36,664 nt of DNA from Acidimicrobiia bacterium (GTDB lineage Bacteria > Actinomycetota > Acidimicrobiia > Spongiisociales > UBA5794), in assembly GCA_029939995.1 (NCBI GenBank), contig JAOZRW010000019.1, positions 1 through 36,664 of the forward strand. The letters run 5' to 3'. Below are positions 14,263-23,319 of this stretch, piece after piece. Below the pieces are notes generated by a model. It saw only the letters and a list, made by a program, of their open reading frames with translations. It did no database searches and had not been told where the DNA came from. The position numbers and the translations under genes were made by a program. Positions within the stretch are counted from its first letter, which is position 1. Each line of letters starts with the position of its first letter.

Positions 14263-16596
14263 TCAGTCCTCCGATGCGACGGCGTCCAGTGCGGCGAGGA
14301 CTCGCTCTGCGGTGAACGGGCTGTTCCTGAGTCGAACCCCGACGGCGTCGTAGATCGCGTTCGCGATCGTGGGGATCGGGGCGTTGATGCCGATCTCCGC
14401 GACGGACTTCGCCCCCATCGGACCGGTCGGTTCGTACGAGTCGACGAGGATCGCCCGGATACGCGGCAGGTCGGGTGCGGCCGGAATCTTGTAGTCGAAC
14501 AGGGTGGGGTTCCGAACCCTCCCGTGGCCGCTGATCAACATCTCTTCGGTGAGCGCGTACCCGATGCCGTTGGCGATCGCCCCCTCCACCTGGCCCTCGG
14601 CGGCGTGGGGGTTGATCGCCACGCCGCAATCCGCCACCGCCACGTAGTCGACGACCCTCACCTGTCCCGTCTCCGTGTCCACCGCCACCTCGGCGAAGCT
14701 CGCGAGGAACGGCGGCGGCGACTCGTCGCCGACGAACGATGCCGTCGCTCCGATCTGCTCCTGGTCGGATCCGTAGAGCGAGCGCAACGCGATCTCCTCG
14801 AGCGTCACCCGGTTCCCCGACGCACCGATCGCCGCCTCTCCTCGCAGCGAGATCCCGCCGGCGTCTTCCTCCAGCATGGCCGAGGCCACGGCCGTGATCT
14901 GGGCCCGCGCTTGCTCTGCTGCCCGTCGAACGGCGTTGCCGGACACGTACGTCGTCGACGACGCATAGGCGCCGACGTCGAACGGCGTCATGTCCGTGTC
15001 CGACGAGTACACGACGATCTTCGCAAGCGGAACGCCGAGCACCTCGGCGGCGATCTGGCCGAGGATCGTATCGGACCCGGTTCCGAGGTCGGTCGCGCCG
15101 ATCAGGAGGTTGAACGACCCGTCGTCGTTCATCTTGATGGTCGCCGCCCCCATGTCGACGTCGGCGATCCCGGATCCCTGCATGTGGATCGACATCCCGA
15201 CCCCGTGCACCCACGGCCCGTCCCTGCGCCGGGCCCCTCTCTTGTCGGCCCAGCCGATCTCTTCCACGCCGATGTCGAGGCAGCGTTCCAGCTCGCAACT
15301 CCCCACGGTCTGCTCGACACCCGGCTTCCCCTCCCCGATCGCCGCGAAGATCGGGGAGGTCTCTCCGACGCGGATGTGGTTGCGACGTCGTACCTCGACC
15401 GGGTCCATGTCGAGCTTCACCGCGAGCTCGTCCATGGCGGTTTCGAGAGCGAAGTAGCCCTGAGTGGCCCCGTACCCCCGATACGCCCCGCCGACCGGGA
15501 GGTTCGTGTAGACGGTCCTTCCGCGGTACCGCACGTCCGGCGCCCGGTTGTAGAGCGGAAGGGTCTTCGATCCGGCGTTGGACATGACCGTCAGGCCGTG
15601 GCTGCCGTACGCCCCCGTGTTCGAGATCACGTCCATCGCGACCGCCCGGAGGGTCCCGTCGTCCGTCGCTCCGAGCCGGACGCGAACCCGCATCGGGTGC
15701 CGGGTCCGTGAAGACACGAATTCCTCGGGCCGGGAGAGCTCGGCGACGGCGGGCCGTCCCGTGCGCAGCGTCACGAGCCCGGTGACGTCTTCGAGCAGGA
15801 TCTCCTGCTTCACTCCGAAGCCGCCGCCGACACGGGGCTTGATCACCCGGATCCGATGGACGGGAAGGTCGAGAACGCGCGCGACGATGCGGCGAACGTG
15901 GAACGGAACCTGGGTGCTGGTGAGAAGTACGAGGCGTCCGTCGTTGTCCAGATACGCCCGGACGACGTGCGGCTCGATGGGGACGTGTTGTGCATACTGG
16001 GTCTCGCAGGTCGTGTCGACGGCGACGGCGCTCCCGGCGATGCCTGCTTCGACGTCTCCGATGTCGACGTCGACGACGGAGACGATGTTGCGAGCGGCGT
16101 CGTGGATCCCGGTCGCCTCATCCTCCCCGTGGATGATCGGGGCGTCCGGGGCGAGCGCCTCGTCGATACTGAGCACCGCCGGAAGCGTCTCGTACGCGAC
16201 GTCGATCAGTTTCGTCGCCGCACGGGCGATCTCGGGGGTTTCGGCTGCAACGGCGGCGACCCGTTCGCCGACGAAGCGCACCGTCGGGTTGAACATGCGG
16301 GTGTCGTAGGGGGACGGTTCGGGAAAGCCCTGTCCCGCGGTCGTGTACATCGTGGCCGGCGTGTTCTCGTGGGTCAGAACGAGAGAAACGCCGTCGAGCG
16401 CCTCGGCCCGGGAGGTGTCGATGCTCGTGATGCGGGCGTGGGCGTGCGTGCTCGCGAGGAATGCGATGTGGAGCGCACCGTCGCTGCTCGCGTCCCCGGC
16501 GAAGACCGGCTTGCCGGTGACCAGAGCGTAGGCATCGACCTTCGGCTCGTTGTGCCCGACGACGGCGAAACGGCGGGGATCCACCGGATCAGGCAT
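14263..16596 (-). CDS. Molybdenum hydroxylase large subunit, xanthine dehydrogenase family
   Basis: Binds the molybdopterin cofactor and hydroxylates a C-H bond next to a heteroatom or an aldehyde. Predicted 777 residues, full length. Visible cofactor segments are RVGGGFGVKQ (255-264), AYRGYGATQG (371-380) and GATDLGTGS. The catalytic base is probably E734 in GPMGAKSVAEIGIN. The AYRGYG loop is of the xanthine-dehydrogenase kind; it lacks the AYRCSF loop of aerobic CO dehydrogenase, so a CO role is unlikely. The substrate (purine, aldehyde, nicotinate-like or other) cannot be fixed. Its ATG lies 8 bases inside the 2Fe-2S subunit gene. No cofactor-insertion chaperone (XdhC-like) is next to it. 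Confidence 0.92.
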   Translation of the reverse strand: MPDPVDPRRFAVVGHNEPKVDAYALVTGKPVFAGDASSDGALHIAFLASTHAHARITSIDTSRAEALDGVSLVLTHENTPATMYTTAGQGFPEPSPYDTRMFNPTVRFVGERVAAVAAETPEIARAATKLIDVAYETLPAVLSIDEALAPDAPIIHGEDEATGIHDAARNIVSVVDVDIGDVEAGIAGSAVAVDTTCETQYAQHVPIEPHVVRAYLDNDGRLVLLTSTQVPFHVRRIVARVLDLPVHRIRVIKPRVGGGFGVKQEILLEDVTGLVTLRTGRPAVAELSRPEEFVSSRTRHPMRVRVRLGATDDGTLRAVAMDVISNTGAYGSHGLTVMSNAGSKTLPLYNRAPDVRYRGRTVYTNLPVGGAYRGYGATQGYFALETAMDELAVKLDMDPVEVRRRNHIRVGETSPIFAAIGEGKPGVEQTVGSCELERCLDIGVEEIGWADKRGARRRDGPWVHGVGMSIHMQGSGIADVDMGAATIKMNDDGSFNLLIGATDLGTGSDTILGQIAAEVLGVPLAKIVVYSSDTDMTPFDVGAYASSTTYVSGNAVRRAAEQARAQITAVASAMLEEDAGGISLRGEAAIGASGNRVTLEEIALRSLYGSDQEQIGATASFVGDESPPPFLASFAEVAVDTETGQVRVVDYVAVADCGVAINPHAAEGQVEGAIANGIGYALTEEMLISGHGRVRNPTLFDYKIPAAPDLPRIRAILVDSYEPTGPMGAKSVAEIGINAPIPTIANAIYDAVGVRLRNSPFTAERVLAALDAVASED

Positions 16597-17068
16597 CCGG
16601 CCCTCCCTTCATCTGCCGGGCCGCCGCCAGAACGGCGTCCACCTGTTTGACGTAGCCGGTGCAGCGGCAGAGGTTCCCGGCCAATGCGGTCTTGACGTCG
16701 TCTTGCGTCGGGTCGGTGTTGCGGGAGAGCAGATCGATGCCGGTCATGACGGTCCCCGGTGTGCAGAATCCGCACTGGACGGCGCCTGTGTCGATCATCG
16801 CCTGCTGGAGCGGGTGGAGATGCCCGTCGGTTTCGAGACCTTCGACGGTGGTGACCGCACGTCCGTCCGTGGAGATCGCCAGGATCATGCACGAGTCGAC
16901 GGCGTCGCCGTCGAGGAGCACGGCGCACGCACCGCAGTCCCCGGTATCGCATCCGTGTTTGACGCTCGTGAACCCTTCCCGGCGGAGCACCTCGAGCAGG
17001 GAATCCCCGAGTTCGACCGCGACGGGACGTTCGGTGCCGTTGATCGTGAGGGTGATCGTCGTGCTCAC
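16589..17068 (-). CDS. Molybdenum hydroxylase [2Fe-2S] small subunit
   Basis: Predicted 159 residues carrying two [2Fe-2S] clusters that wire the molybdenum site to FAD. The N-terminal plant-ferredoxin-like domain has C40, C45, C48 and C60 (HGCDTGDCGACAV). The C-terminal helical domain has C99 and C102 (QCGFCTPG) and C134 and C136 (NLCRCTGY). All eight ligands are intact. It begins with GTG overlapping the FAD-subunit stop by 4 bases (GTGA) with GGAGGT upstream, and its end overlaps the large subunit. The three genes make one operon, in the order FAD, iron-sulfur, molybdenum. Confidence 0.95.
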   Translation of the reverse strand: MSTTITLTINGTERPVAVELGDSLLEVLRREGFTSVKHGCDTGDCGACAVLLDGDAVDSCMILAISTDGRAVTTVEGLETDGHLHPLQQAMIDTGAVQCGFCTPGTVMTGIDLLSRNTDPTQDDVKTALAGNLCRCTGYVKQVDAVLAAARQMKGGPDA

Positions 17069-17922
17069 AGACGTACCTCCGTGATCCGGCTGCGGGCCTC
17101 CTCCAGACAGCGGGTGACCCCGACACGTACGAGACGGGTCCGGTAGGCGGCGTCGCCCCGCAGGTCGTCACCGGTCTCGATCTCCCCTGCGGCGGAGCGG
17201 GCTGCGGCCGCGATCGCATCGTCGGAGAGATCGACTCCGAGCAGCGACGCTTCAGCGGCGGATGCAGCGACGGCGAGCCGGGGGGTCGCCCCGACGTAGA
17301 TCCGCGCTCCGGTGCACCGGTCGCCTTCGGTCTGCAGCCTCACCGCACAGTTCAACGTGGCAACGTCGACCTCGGACCGGGCGAACTTCCAGAACGCCGC
17401 TCCGGCGCCGGCCGGCGGTCGGGGCAGCAGTATCTCGGTGAGGATCGCTCCCGTCAGATGGGCGGCCCGTTCGTAGAGCCCTCCGATCGCCATCGTCCGG
17501 TGCTCGCCGTCGAACACCGTGACCGTCGCGTCGAGCGCGAGGAACAGCGGGATCACGTCGGACCACGGCTGCCGTCGCACGAGATTGCCGCCGATCGTCG
17601 CAGCGTTGCGCAGAAGCGGAGTTCCGACTCGCTCCAGCATCCGGACGATCACACCGCCCAGATACGCGCGGATCGCGTCGTTCTCCAGGGCGTCGGCCAG
17701 TGTGGTGGTCGCGCCGATCGCGAGCGCCCCGTCGCGGTCTTCGACGTAGGAGAGTCCCAGACCGCCGAGATCGACGAGCCCGGTGATCTCGTCGGAGCCG
17801 GACAGCACGAGGTCGGTCCCCGCGGCCATAAGACGGGTACCGCGACCGCCGGAGCGGAGGGCATCGATCGCCGACGGAAGATCCGCCGGTCGCACGTACG
17901 ACTGGAGATGCGTCAGCTGCAT
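17065..17922 (-). CDS. Molybdenum hydroxylase FAD-binding medium subunit
   Basis: Predicted 285 residues. It has the FAD contacts of this family: MAAGTDLVLSG near residue 32 and RNAATIGGNLVRRQPWSDVI around residue 104, followed by the C-terminal CO-dehydrogenase flavoprotein domain. It passes electrons from the iron-sulfur subunit to an acceptor (NAD+, quinone or O2, not decided). It is first in the operon, with GAGGAGG five bases before the ATG. A conserved 'TIGGN' loop supports flavin binding. Confidence 0.93.
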   Translation of the reverse strand: MQLTHLQSYVRPADLPSAIDALRSGGRGTRLMAAGTDLVLSGSDEITGLVDLGGLGLSYVEDRDGALAIGATTTLADALENDAIRAYLGGVIVRMLERVGTPLLRNAATIGGNLVRRQPWSDVIPLFLALDATVTVFDGEHRTMAIGGLYERAAHLTGAILTEILLPRPPAGAGAAFWKFARSEVDVATLNCAVRLQTEGDRCTGARIYVGATPRLAVAASAAEASLLGVDLSDDAIAAAARSAAGEIETGDDLRGDAAYRTRLVRVGVTRCLEEARSRITEVRL

Positions 17923-18070
17923 CGCGCCTCCTCGATACTGCTTCGAGTGACGAACACTCCGATCTTACCCACGCCGAACGGGCCCTCCGCCGTCGAAGCC
18001 GGTCGGCGACTCGCACGGATCGACGGGAGATCGGTCGTCGTATCCTGGGACGGTCGAGAGGAGCATACGA

Positions 18071-18868
18071 ATGATCGAATCGACGTTCGAAGGAACCGAA
18101 GGCAAGGTCTTCTACCACCGGTGGGATCCGGATGGCCCGCCGAGACGCATCGTGCAGATCGTCCACGGCTATGCGGAGCACGGCGGGCGCTACGCGCACG
18201 TTGCCGAGGCCCTCAACGCCGACGGGGCCATCGTCGTCGCGGACGATCACATCGGGCACGGCCGCTCGGATGGGGAACGGGCGGTGATCACCGACTTCGA
18301 TCACGTCGTCGACGACCTCCACACCCTGACGGGAATCGTTCGAGACAATCACCCGGATCTCCCCCTGGTCCTCGTCGGCCACTCGATGGGCGGCCTGCTC
18401 TCTGCCCGCTACGCGGAACGCTGGCCCGACGAGGTCGCCGGCGTCGCCTTCTGCGGATCCGTCATCGGCGACTGGCAATGGGCACGCGACGTGATCGCCG
18501 CTCCGGAACTGCCCCAGGTCGAGTTCGATCCGGAGGCGATCTCCCGGGACCCGGCTGCGGGCGCCTCGTATGCCTCGGATCCGCTCGTCTATCACGGCCA
18601 GTACAAGCGGCCGCTCCTCGTCGCCGAAGTGGCGGCGCTCGATGCGTACGCGGACGGCGTCGATCGGCTGACCATGCCGGTCGCCGTGTTCCACGGCACC
18701 GCAGATCCGTTCGTTCCCTATCAGCGGTCCGTTCAGGCGGTCCGGGACATGCCGACCGACGACGTCACCATCCATCTCTACGACGATGGGCGCCACGAGA
18801 TCCTCAACGACATCAACAAGGACGAAGTGATCGGTGATCTCGCCGCATGGATCAGGCGGTTCGGATGA
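18071..18868 (+). CDS. Alpha/beta hydrolase, monoacylglycerol-lipase-like
   Basis: Predicted 265 residues. The catalytic triad is complete: S105 in the nucleophile elbow VGHSMGG, D212 in FHGTADPFVP and H242 in DGRHEIL. The oxyanion region VHGYAEHGGRY and the HIGHGRSDG loop are typical of the serine aminopeptidase S33/monoglyceride lipase group. No signal peptide; cytoplasmic. GAGAGGAG lies seven bases before the ATG. Its stop overlaps the next gene's start (ATGA), so it is co-translated with a radical SAM protein, an unusual pairing. Confidence 0.9.
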   Translation: MIESTFEGTEGKVFYHRWDPDGPPRRIVQIVHGYAEHGGRYAHVAEALNADGAIVVADDHIGHGRSDGERAVITDFDHVVDDLHTLTGIVRDNHPDLPLVLVGHSMGGLLSARYAERWPDEVAGVAFCGSVIGDWQWARDVIAAPELPQVEFDPEAISRDPAAGASYASDPLVYHGQYKRPLLVAEVAALDAYADGVDRLTMPVAVFHGTADPFVPYQRSVQAVRDMPTDDVTIHLYDDGRHEILNDINKDEVIGDLAAWIRRFG

Positions 18869-19836
18869 CCGCCGGGTCCGACGCCCCGGCGCCTCCGCTC
18901 GCGTTCGGGCCGGTGCCGTCGCGGCGGCTCGGGCGGAGTCTCGGCATCAACAACATCCCGCCCAAGATCTGCTCGTTCGCTTGTCTCTACTGCCAGGTGG
19001 GGCCGACGCTCGAACGCGACACCGAACTGCGGGAGTTCTACGAGCCGGAACGTCTCGCGAGTGAAGTGGCTCTTCGGGTCGCCGACGTTCGCGACCGGGG
19101 CGAACGCGTCGACTATCTCACGTTCGTCCCCGACGGTGAGCCGACACTCGACGCCCGTCTCGCGACGACGATGGATCTCCTCCGTCCGCTCGGTGTTCCG
19201 ATCGCCGTCATCACGAACGGCTCGCTCCTCTGGCGCGACGACGTGCGGTCGACGTTGAACGGCGCCGACTGGGTATCGGTGAAGGCCGACGCGGCCGTCG
19301 AGGGAACGTGGCGACATCTCAACCGCCCCGATCCGACCCTCGATTTCTCGACCGTTCGCGACGGCATCGCCCGGTTCGCATCGGAGTACCCGGGTGATCT
19401 CGTCTCCGAGACGATGCTCGTTGCCGGGATCAACGACGGCCCCGAGGAGGTGGAAGCCGTCGGATCGTTCCTGCGCGACGCCGGGTTCACCCGCTCGTAC
19501 CTGTCGATCCCGACCCGTCCCACCCCGTACGCTGCGATCACCGCCCCCGACGAGGACACCGTCAACCATGCGTATCAGGTTCTGTCCCGGTTCATCGAGC
19601 ACGTCGAGTACCTCGTCGGGTACGAGGGGGACGCATTCGCCGCCACCGGCGATCCCCGGGCCGACATCCTCGGCATCACCGCCGTCCATCCCATGCGCGC
19701 GTCTGCGATCGAGGAACTCCTCGAACGCTCCGGATCGAGCTGGCAGATCGTCGACGACCTGATCGCCGCAGGGAGTCTCGTCGAGACGACCTACCGCGAC
19801 GACACCTTCTTCGTTCGCCGCTTCTCGCGACGCTGA
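18865..19836 (+). CDS. Radical SAM protein of the COG0731 type
   Basis: Predicted 323 residues from ATG 18865, chosen because it overlaps the hydrolase stop (ATGA); a frame-open ATG at 18847 lies inside that gene. The N-terminus reads FGPVPSRRLGRSLGINNIPP, then the cluster motif CSFACLYC (C36, C40, C43; Cx3Cx2C) and a barrel with VPDGEPTLD (GEPTL-type) and AVITNGSLLW. The C-terminal about 70 residues form an extra domain resembling a winged helix (SAIEELLERSGSSWQIVDDL). The family is annotated with wyosine-type tRNA synthesis enzymes, but bacterial members have no proven role. The next gene downstream is another radical SAM enzyme. Confidence 0.88.
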   Translation: MTAGSDAPAPPLAFGPVPSRRLGRSLGINNIPPKICSFACLYCQVGPTLERDTELREFYEPERLASEVALRVADVRDRGERVDYLTFVPDGEPTLDARLATTMDLLRPLGVPIAVITNGSLLWRDDVRSTLNGADWVSVKADAAVEGTWRHLNRPDPTLDFSTVRDGIARFASEYPGDLVSETMLVAGINDGPEEVEAVGSFLRDAGFTRSYLSIPTRPTPYAAITAPDEDTVNHAYQVLSRFIEHVEYLVGYEGDAFAATGDPRADILGITAVHPMRASAIEELLERSGSSWQIVDDLIAAGSLVETTYRDDTFFVRRFSRR

Positions 19837-19934
19837 TCGACGGTCCGACCGCCGTCTCGATCGGGACCATCGGCCACTGAGAGCGACCCGGATCGGGGCG
19901 TATGCTCGAAGGGAACGGACCGGAGGTGTTGTCA

Positions 19935-21077
19935 ATGAGCGATACCGCAGAGGCGTCATCGGCGAAGCCCCGCGCTCGACGGGAGGATCTCGGAGCACCG
20001 GGGTCGGTCGTGTCGACGAAGTACTGGCATCTACGCGACGACGGGCGCATCCAGTGCGACCTCTGTCCCCGTGAGTGCAAGCTCCACGACGGCCAGCGCG
20101 GTCTCTGCTACGTGCGGGCGCGCGTCGACGACGAGATCGTCCTCACTACCTACGGGCGGTCGAGCGGCTTCTGCGTGGATCCGATCGAGAAGAAGCCGCT
20201 GAACCACTTCCTCCCCGGGACGCCCGTGCTGTCGTTCGGAACCGCCGGATGCAACCTGGCATGCCGGTACTGCCAGAACTGGGACATCTCCACAGCCAAG
20301 GAGTACGACGTCCTCGCCGATCAGGCGAGCCCGGAGAAGGTCGCCCGCGTGGCTGCAGAGCTCGGATCGCGCAGTATCGCCTTCACCTACAACGATCCGG
20401 TGATCTTCCACGAGTACGCGATCGACATCGCCGACGCCGCACGCGAACGAGGCATCTACACAGTCGCCGTGACCGCCGGCTACGTGAGCCCGGATCCCAG
20501 GGTCGAGTTCTACGACCACATGGACGCGGCGAACATCGATCTGAAGGCGTTCACGGAGGAGTTCTATCACCGGACCTGTGCCGGGGCGCTCGCCCCGGTG
20601 CTCGACACGCTCGAGTACGTGCGACACGAGACCGATGTGTGGTTCGAGATCACGACGCTCCTCATCCCCGGGTACAACGATTCGGCCGAGGAGCTCGATG
20701 CGATGACCCGGTGGGTCGTCGATCACCTCGGCACCGACGTTCCTCACCACTTCACCGCGTTCCACCCCGCGTTCAAGATGACGGACGTACCGCCGACGTC
20801 GCAGGAGAGCCTGAACCGGGCACGGGAGATCGCGATCGGCAACGGAGAGCGCTACGTGTACACCGGCAACGTGCACGACCCGTCCGGCCAGTCGACCTAT
20901 TGCCACAACTGCGGCGCCCTGCTCATCGAGCGCGACTGGTATCGCCTCGGCCGGTGGGGTCTCGACGCCGAAGGTCGGTGCGCGACGTGCGGCACGCCGC
21001 TCGCCGGTGTGTTCGAACCGGAGCCGGGGACCTGGGGCGGTCGGCGTCTCCCCGTCCGCCTCGCCGACTGGGCATAG
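19935..21077 (+). CDS. amrS: AmmeMemoRadiSam system radical SAM enzyme
   Basis: Predicted 380 residues. Cysteine motifs lie in order: an N-terminal set C41, C44, C48, C58 (CDLCPRECKL, GLCYVR), the radical SAM cluster C106, C110, C113 (GCNLACRYC) and a C-terminal zinc-ribbon-like pair set (TYCHNCGALL, GRCATCGTPL). The KKPLNHFLPG segment and VTAGYVSPDP are hallmarks of the AmmeMemoRadiSam enzyme, related in sequence to pyruvate-formate-lyase activases. Reaction and substrate of this conserved system are not established. GGAGGTG lies six bases before ATG 19935. Genes for its two partner proteins, B and A, follow within 2.8 kb. Confidence 0.93.
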   Translation: MSDTAEASSAKPRARREDLGAPGSVVSTKYWHLRDDGRIQCDLCPRECKLHDGQRGLCYVRARVDDEIVLTTYGRSSGFCVDPIEKKPLNHFLPGTPVLSFGTAGCNLACRYCQNWDISTAKEYDVLADQASPEKVARVAAELGSRSIAFTYNDPVIFHEYAIDIADAARERGIYTVAVTAGYVSPDPRVEFYDHMDAANIDLKAFTEEFYHRTCAGALAPVLDTLEYVRHETDVWFEITTLLIPGYNDSAEELDAMTRWVVDHLGTDVPHHFTAFHPAFKMTDVPPTSQESLNRAREIAIGNGERYVYTGNVHDPSGQSTYCHNCGALLIERDWYRLGRWGLDAEGRCATCGTPLAGVFEPEPGTWGGRRLPVRLADWA

Positions 21078-21098
21078 CTGCAGATACGGCGAGTGTTC

Positions 21099-22376
21099 TC
21101 AGCCGGACGCGGTCTTCACCCACACGGCGGCGTCGGGATCGGAGCCCGAGTACTCCTGACCAACCGCGACGAGACCCGGCCCGCCTGCGGTGATCGCATG
21201 CATCGACCCTCCGTCGTTCTCGAAATCACCCTGGTTCTGCGGCACGCTTACCCAGACCACCCCGTCCGGCGAGGTCCAGATCGCCGATCCGGATCCCACG
21301 GCGCCGACGGCCACCAGTTCCGGCCCATCGGTCGTGATGCCCCACATGCCGCGTGCTTCACTCCCTCCGAAGGTGTCCAGATCGGCGGGGATCCGCGTCC
21401 ATGCACGACCGTCCGGCGACGTCCACACCGCAGCTCCGACACCGTCGCCCCCGCCGTCCTGCCCGACCGCCACGAGGCCGGGGCCGCCGGGCGTCACCGC
21501 TTCCATCGTCTGGTCGTCCGGCCCGCCGAAGATGGCCGCATCGTGGGGAACACGGGTCCAGGTGATTCCATCCGGTGAGGTCCAGACCGCAGCGTCGGTG
21601 TCGTCGTGGTGGTCGCGTCCGACGGCGACGAGTCCGGAACCTGCAACGGCGACGGCGGTCATCGTCGCCCGGGTTCCGGCCGTGTAGGTCTCGGCCGTGT
21701 CGGGTATCCGCGTCCACGCGATGCCGTCCGGTGACGTCCACACGGCCGCGGCAGAGCCTTCGACGTATCCGGTTGTGCCGACGGCGACGAAACCCGGGCC
21801 GCCGGCGGTGAGGCCGTAGATCTCTTGACTCCCACCGAACGTACCTTCGTCGGACACGAGACTCCACGTCTCGCCGTCCGGTGACGTCCACACGGCTGCA
21901 CCGGCGCTGTTCGCACCGGCGGCCACAACGCCGGGACCGCCTGCGACCACCGCGTTCAGCTTCGTCGAAGAGTCCGCCGAGAAGATCCCTTCATCGTCGG
22001 AGACACGGGCCCACGCCAACCCGTCGGGTGAGGTCCACACGGCACCGACGCCAAGACCGCTGAAGCCGACGGCGACGACCCCCGGACCCCCGGCGGTCAC
22101 GGCGTTCATGGTCTGTAGCCCGTCTCCGCCGAAGGATCCCCCGTCATCGGCGACGCGCACCCATCCGGGTTCCGGTTGGGCCGGGGCCATCTCTGCGACG
22201 GTCGTGCCGGCGGTGTCACCGGCCGTCGACGCTGTTGTTCCTGCATCCGCCACCGGCGTCGTCGCCTCCGGTGGCGTGTCATCCGGCACAGCTCCGGAGG
22301 AACAGGCAGCGACGGTCATCAAGACCACCGCGACGACTCCGACGAACCCCATGCGCAACCGATGTGAGTACCTCAT
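21099..22376 (-). CDS. Secreted seven-repeat beta-propeller lipoprotein
   Basis: Predicted 425 residues. Signal peptide with lipobox MTVAAC, a Thr/Ala linker (about 28-75), then about 345 residues built from seven repeats of roughly 48 residues, each with AVWTSPDGxxWxRV and a GGPGxVAVG turn. The array opens with a lone GWVRV strand and closes with a lone AVWVKTASG strand, which suggests a ring closed by strand swapping between the ends. Such propellers bind ligands or proteins on the cell surface; no catalytic motif is seen. It is convergent with amrS (22-base gap) and lies between it and the gene for protein B. Confidence 0.82.
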   Translation of the reverse strand: MRYSHRLRMGFVGVVAVVLMTVAACSSGAVPDDTPPEATTPVADAGTTASTAGDTAGTTVAEMAPAQPEPGWVRVADDGGSFGGDGLQTMNAVTAGGPGVVAVGFSGLGVGAVWTSPDGLAWARVSDDEGIFSADSSTKLNAVVAGGPGVVAAGANSAGAAVWTSPDGETWSLVSDEGTFGGSQEIYGLTAGGPGFVAVGTTGYVEGSAAAVWTSPDGIAWTRIPDTAETYTAGTRATMTAVAVAGSGLVAVGRDHHDDTDAAVWTSPDGITWTRVPHDAAIFGGPDDQTMEAVTPGGPGLVAVGQDGGGDGVGAAVWTSPDGRAWTRIPADLDTFGGSEARGMWGITTDGPELVAVGAVGSGSAIWTSPDGVVWVSVPQNQGDFENDGGSMHAITAGGPGLVAVGQEYSGSDPDAAVWVKTASG

Positions 22377-22382
22377 CGGCTG

Positions 22383-22388
22383 AGAATA
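22383..22388 (-). promoter_or_regulatory. Candidate -10 box of propeller lipoprotein gene (leaderless start)
   Basis: TATTCT on the minus strand followed by six bases and ATG 22376; no ribosome site. The 48 bases between this gene and the stop of the protein B gene must hold its promoter unless it is read through from there. Confidence 0.4.
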
Positions 22389-22424
22389 GGCACCACCGAT
22401 CCGGGCAAAGTCTCAGCGCAGGGA

Positions 22425-23216
22425 TCAACCCCCGAGGGCGATCGAGGCGTATCCGACGACCCGGTCGGGTGGGCCGGCGGTGTCGCTCGAGTTCCTGACG
22501 TCGAGCACCTGCACGGCGTACCCGCGTCGCTTCGCGATGTGAAGCGCGGCCTGGATACCCGTCCGCCCGCACGCCGACTCATGTCCCAGTGCGCCCGCGT
22601 CGAACCGTTCAATCGCGGCGATCGTTGCGGCGTCGAGACGCCTGGCCGTCCTCGAGTCGTAGTAGTGGGAGAGATCCGACGATACGAGCAACAGCGTCGC
22701 GTCGTCGAGCAGCGGTTCCACGGCGTCCGCCGCGTCCGCCGGATCGACGTCTCCGGTGAGGAGGGGAACGACCGGCACGTCGGGAGCGACGACCTGGAGG
22801 AAGGGAAGCTGCACCTCGAGCGAGTGCTCCCGCTCGTGAGCGATCGCCGACTCCATGACGAAGGGGCTTCCGAGGAGCTCGCCGACGGCCTGCCGATCCA
22901 CCGTGACCATGCCGAGCGGTGTCTCGAGAAGGTCGGCCTCCGGAAGGGCGAGACCGGGGAACCAGACGTAGTGGGACGGTCCGAACATGACGATCCTGCG
23001 CAGGTCCTCGATGCCTTCGAGCAGTCGGTACCCGGTCGCCGCCACCGGCCCCGAGTACACGTATCCGGCGTGCGGGACGATGAGGATGCGCAGCGGGAAC
23101 TCGAGGGTGACGTCGTCGGCGGCGGCGAGGTAGCCGCGAACGTCGCGGTCGAGCGTGCGTGGATCCGCCGGATAGAACGCTCCCGCCACAGCGGGGTGAC
23201 GAACGATGGAATGCAC
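22425..23216 (-). CDS. amrB: AmmeMemoRadiSam system protein B (MEMO1-like)
   Basis: Predicted 263 residues, full length for the family. Motifs are AVAGAFYPADP, VPHAGYVYSG (H49), FGPSHYVWFPG (H82), EREHSLEVQLPFLQ and SSDLSHYYD (D181, H184), with C216 in ESACGRTG. Human MEMO1 uses the equivalent two histidines and cysteine to bind metal, so a metal site is likely; the fold is related to class III extradiol dioxygenases. GTG 23216 has GGGAGG five bases upstream and begins right at the conserved N-terminus, so the longer open frame to 23321 is rejected. It is divergent from the protein A gene, with 103 bases between the starts. Confidence 0.93.
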   Translation of the reverse strand: MHSIVRHPAVAGAFYPADPRTLDRDVRGYLAAADDVTLEFPLRILIVPHAGYVYSGPVAATGYRLLEGIEDLRRIVMFGPSHYVWFPGLALPEADLLETPLGMVTVDRQAVGELLGSPFVMESAIAHEREHSLEVQLPFLQVVAPDVPVVPLLTGDVDPADAADAVEPLLDDATLLLVSSDLSHYYDSRTARRLDAATIAAIERFDAGALGHESACGRTGIQAALHIAKRRGYAVQVLDVRNSSDTAGPPDRVVGYASIALGG

Positions 23217-23307
23217 AGGAGCCTCCCTCGACTTCTCCCCAAACGTATCCCGTCGGGAGGTCGTCGTCCACGGCCTTCCGGCCCTTCCCCACGGACCCGC
23301 AGGGCGG

Positions 23308-23313
23308 TACATT
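23308..23313 (+). promoter_or_regulatory. Candidate -10 box for the protein A gene (leaderless start)
   Basis: TACATT, then six bases, then ATG 23320; no ribosome site. It lies in the 103-base divergent region shared with the protein B gene, which by contrast has a good Shine-Dalgarno sequence. Confidence 0.4.
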
Positions 23314-23319
23314 CGGGAC

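Noticed and set aside
14263-16596. Large subunit as aerobic CO dehydrogenase (coxL)
   Set aside because: The active-site loop reads AYRGYGATQG, not AYRCSF, and the gene order is FAD, iron-sulfur, molybdenum without cox accessory genes.
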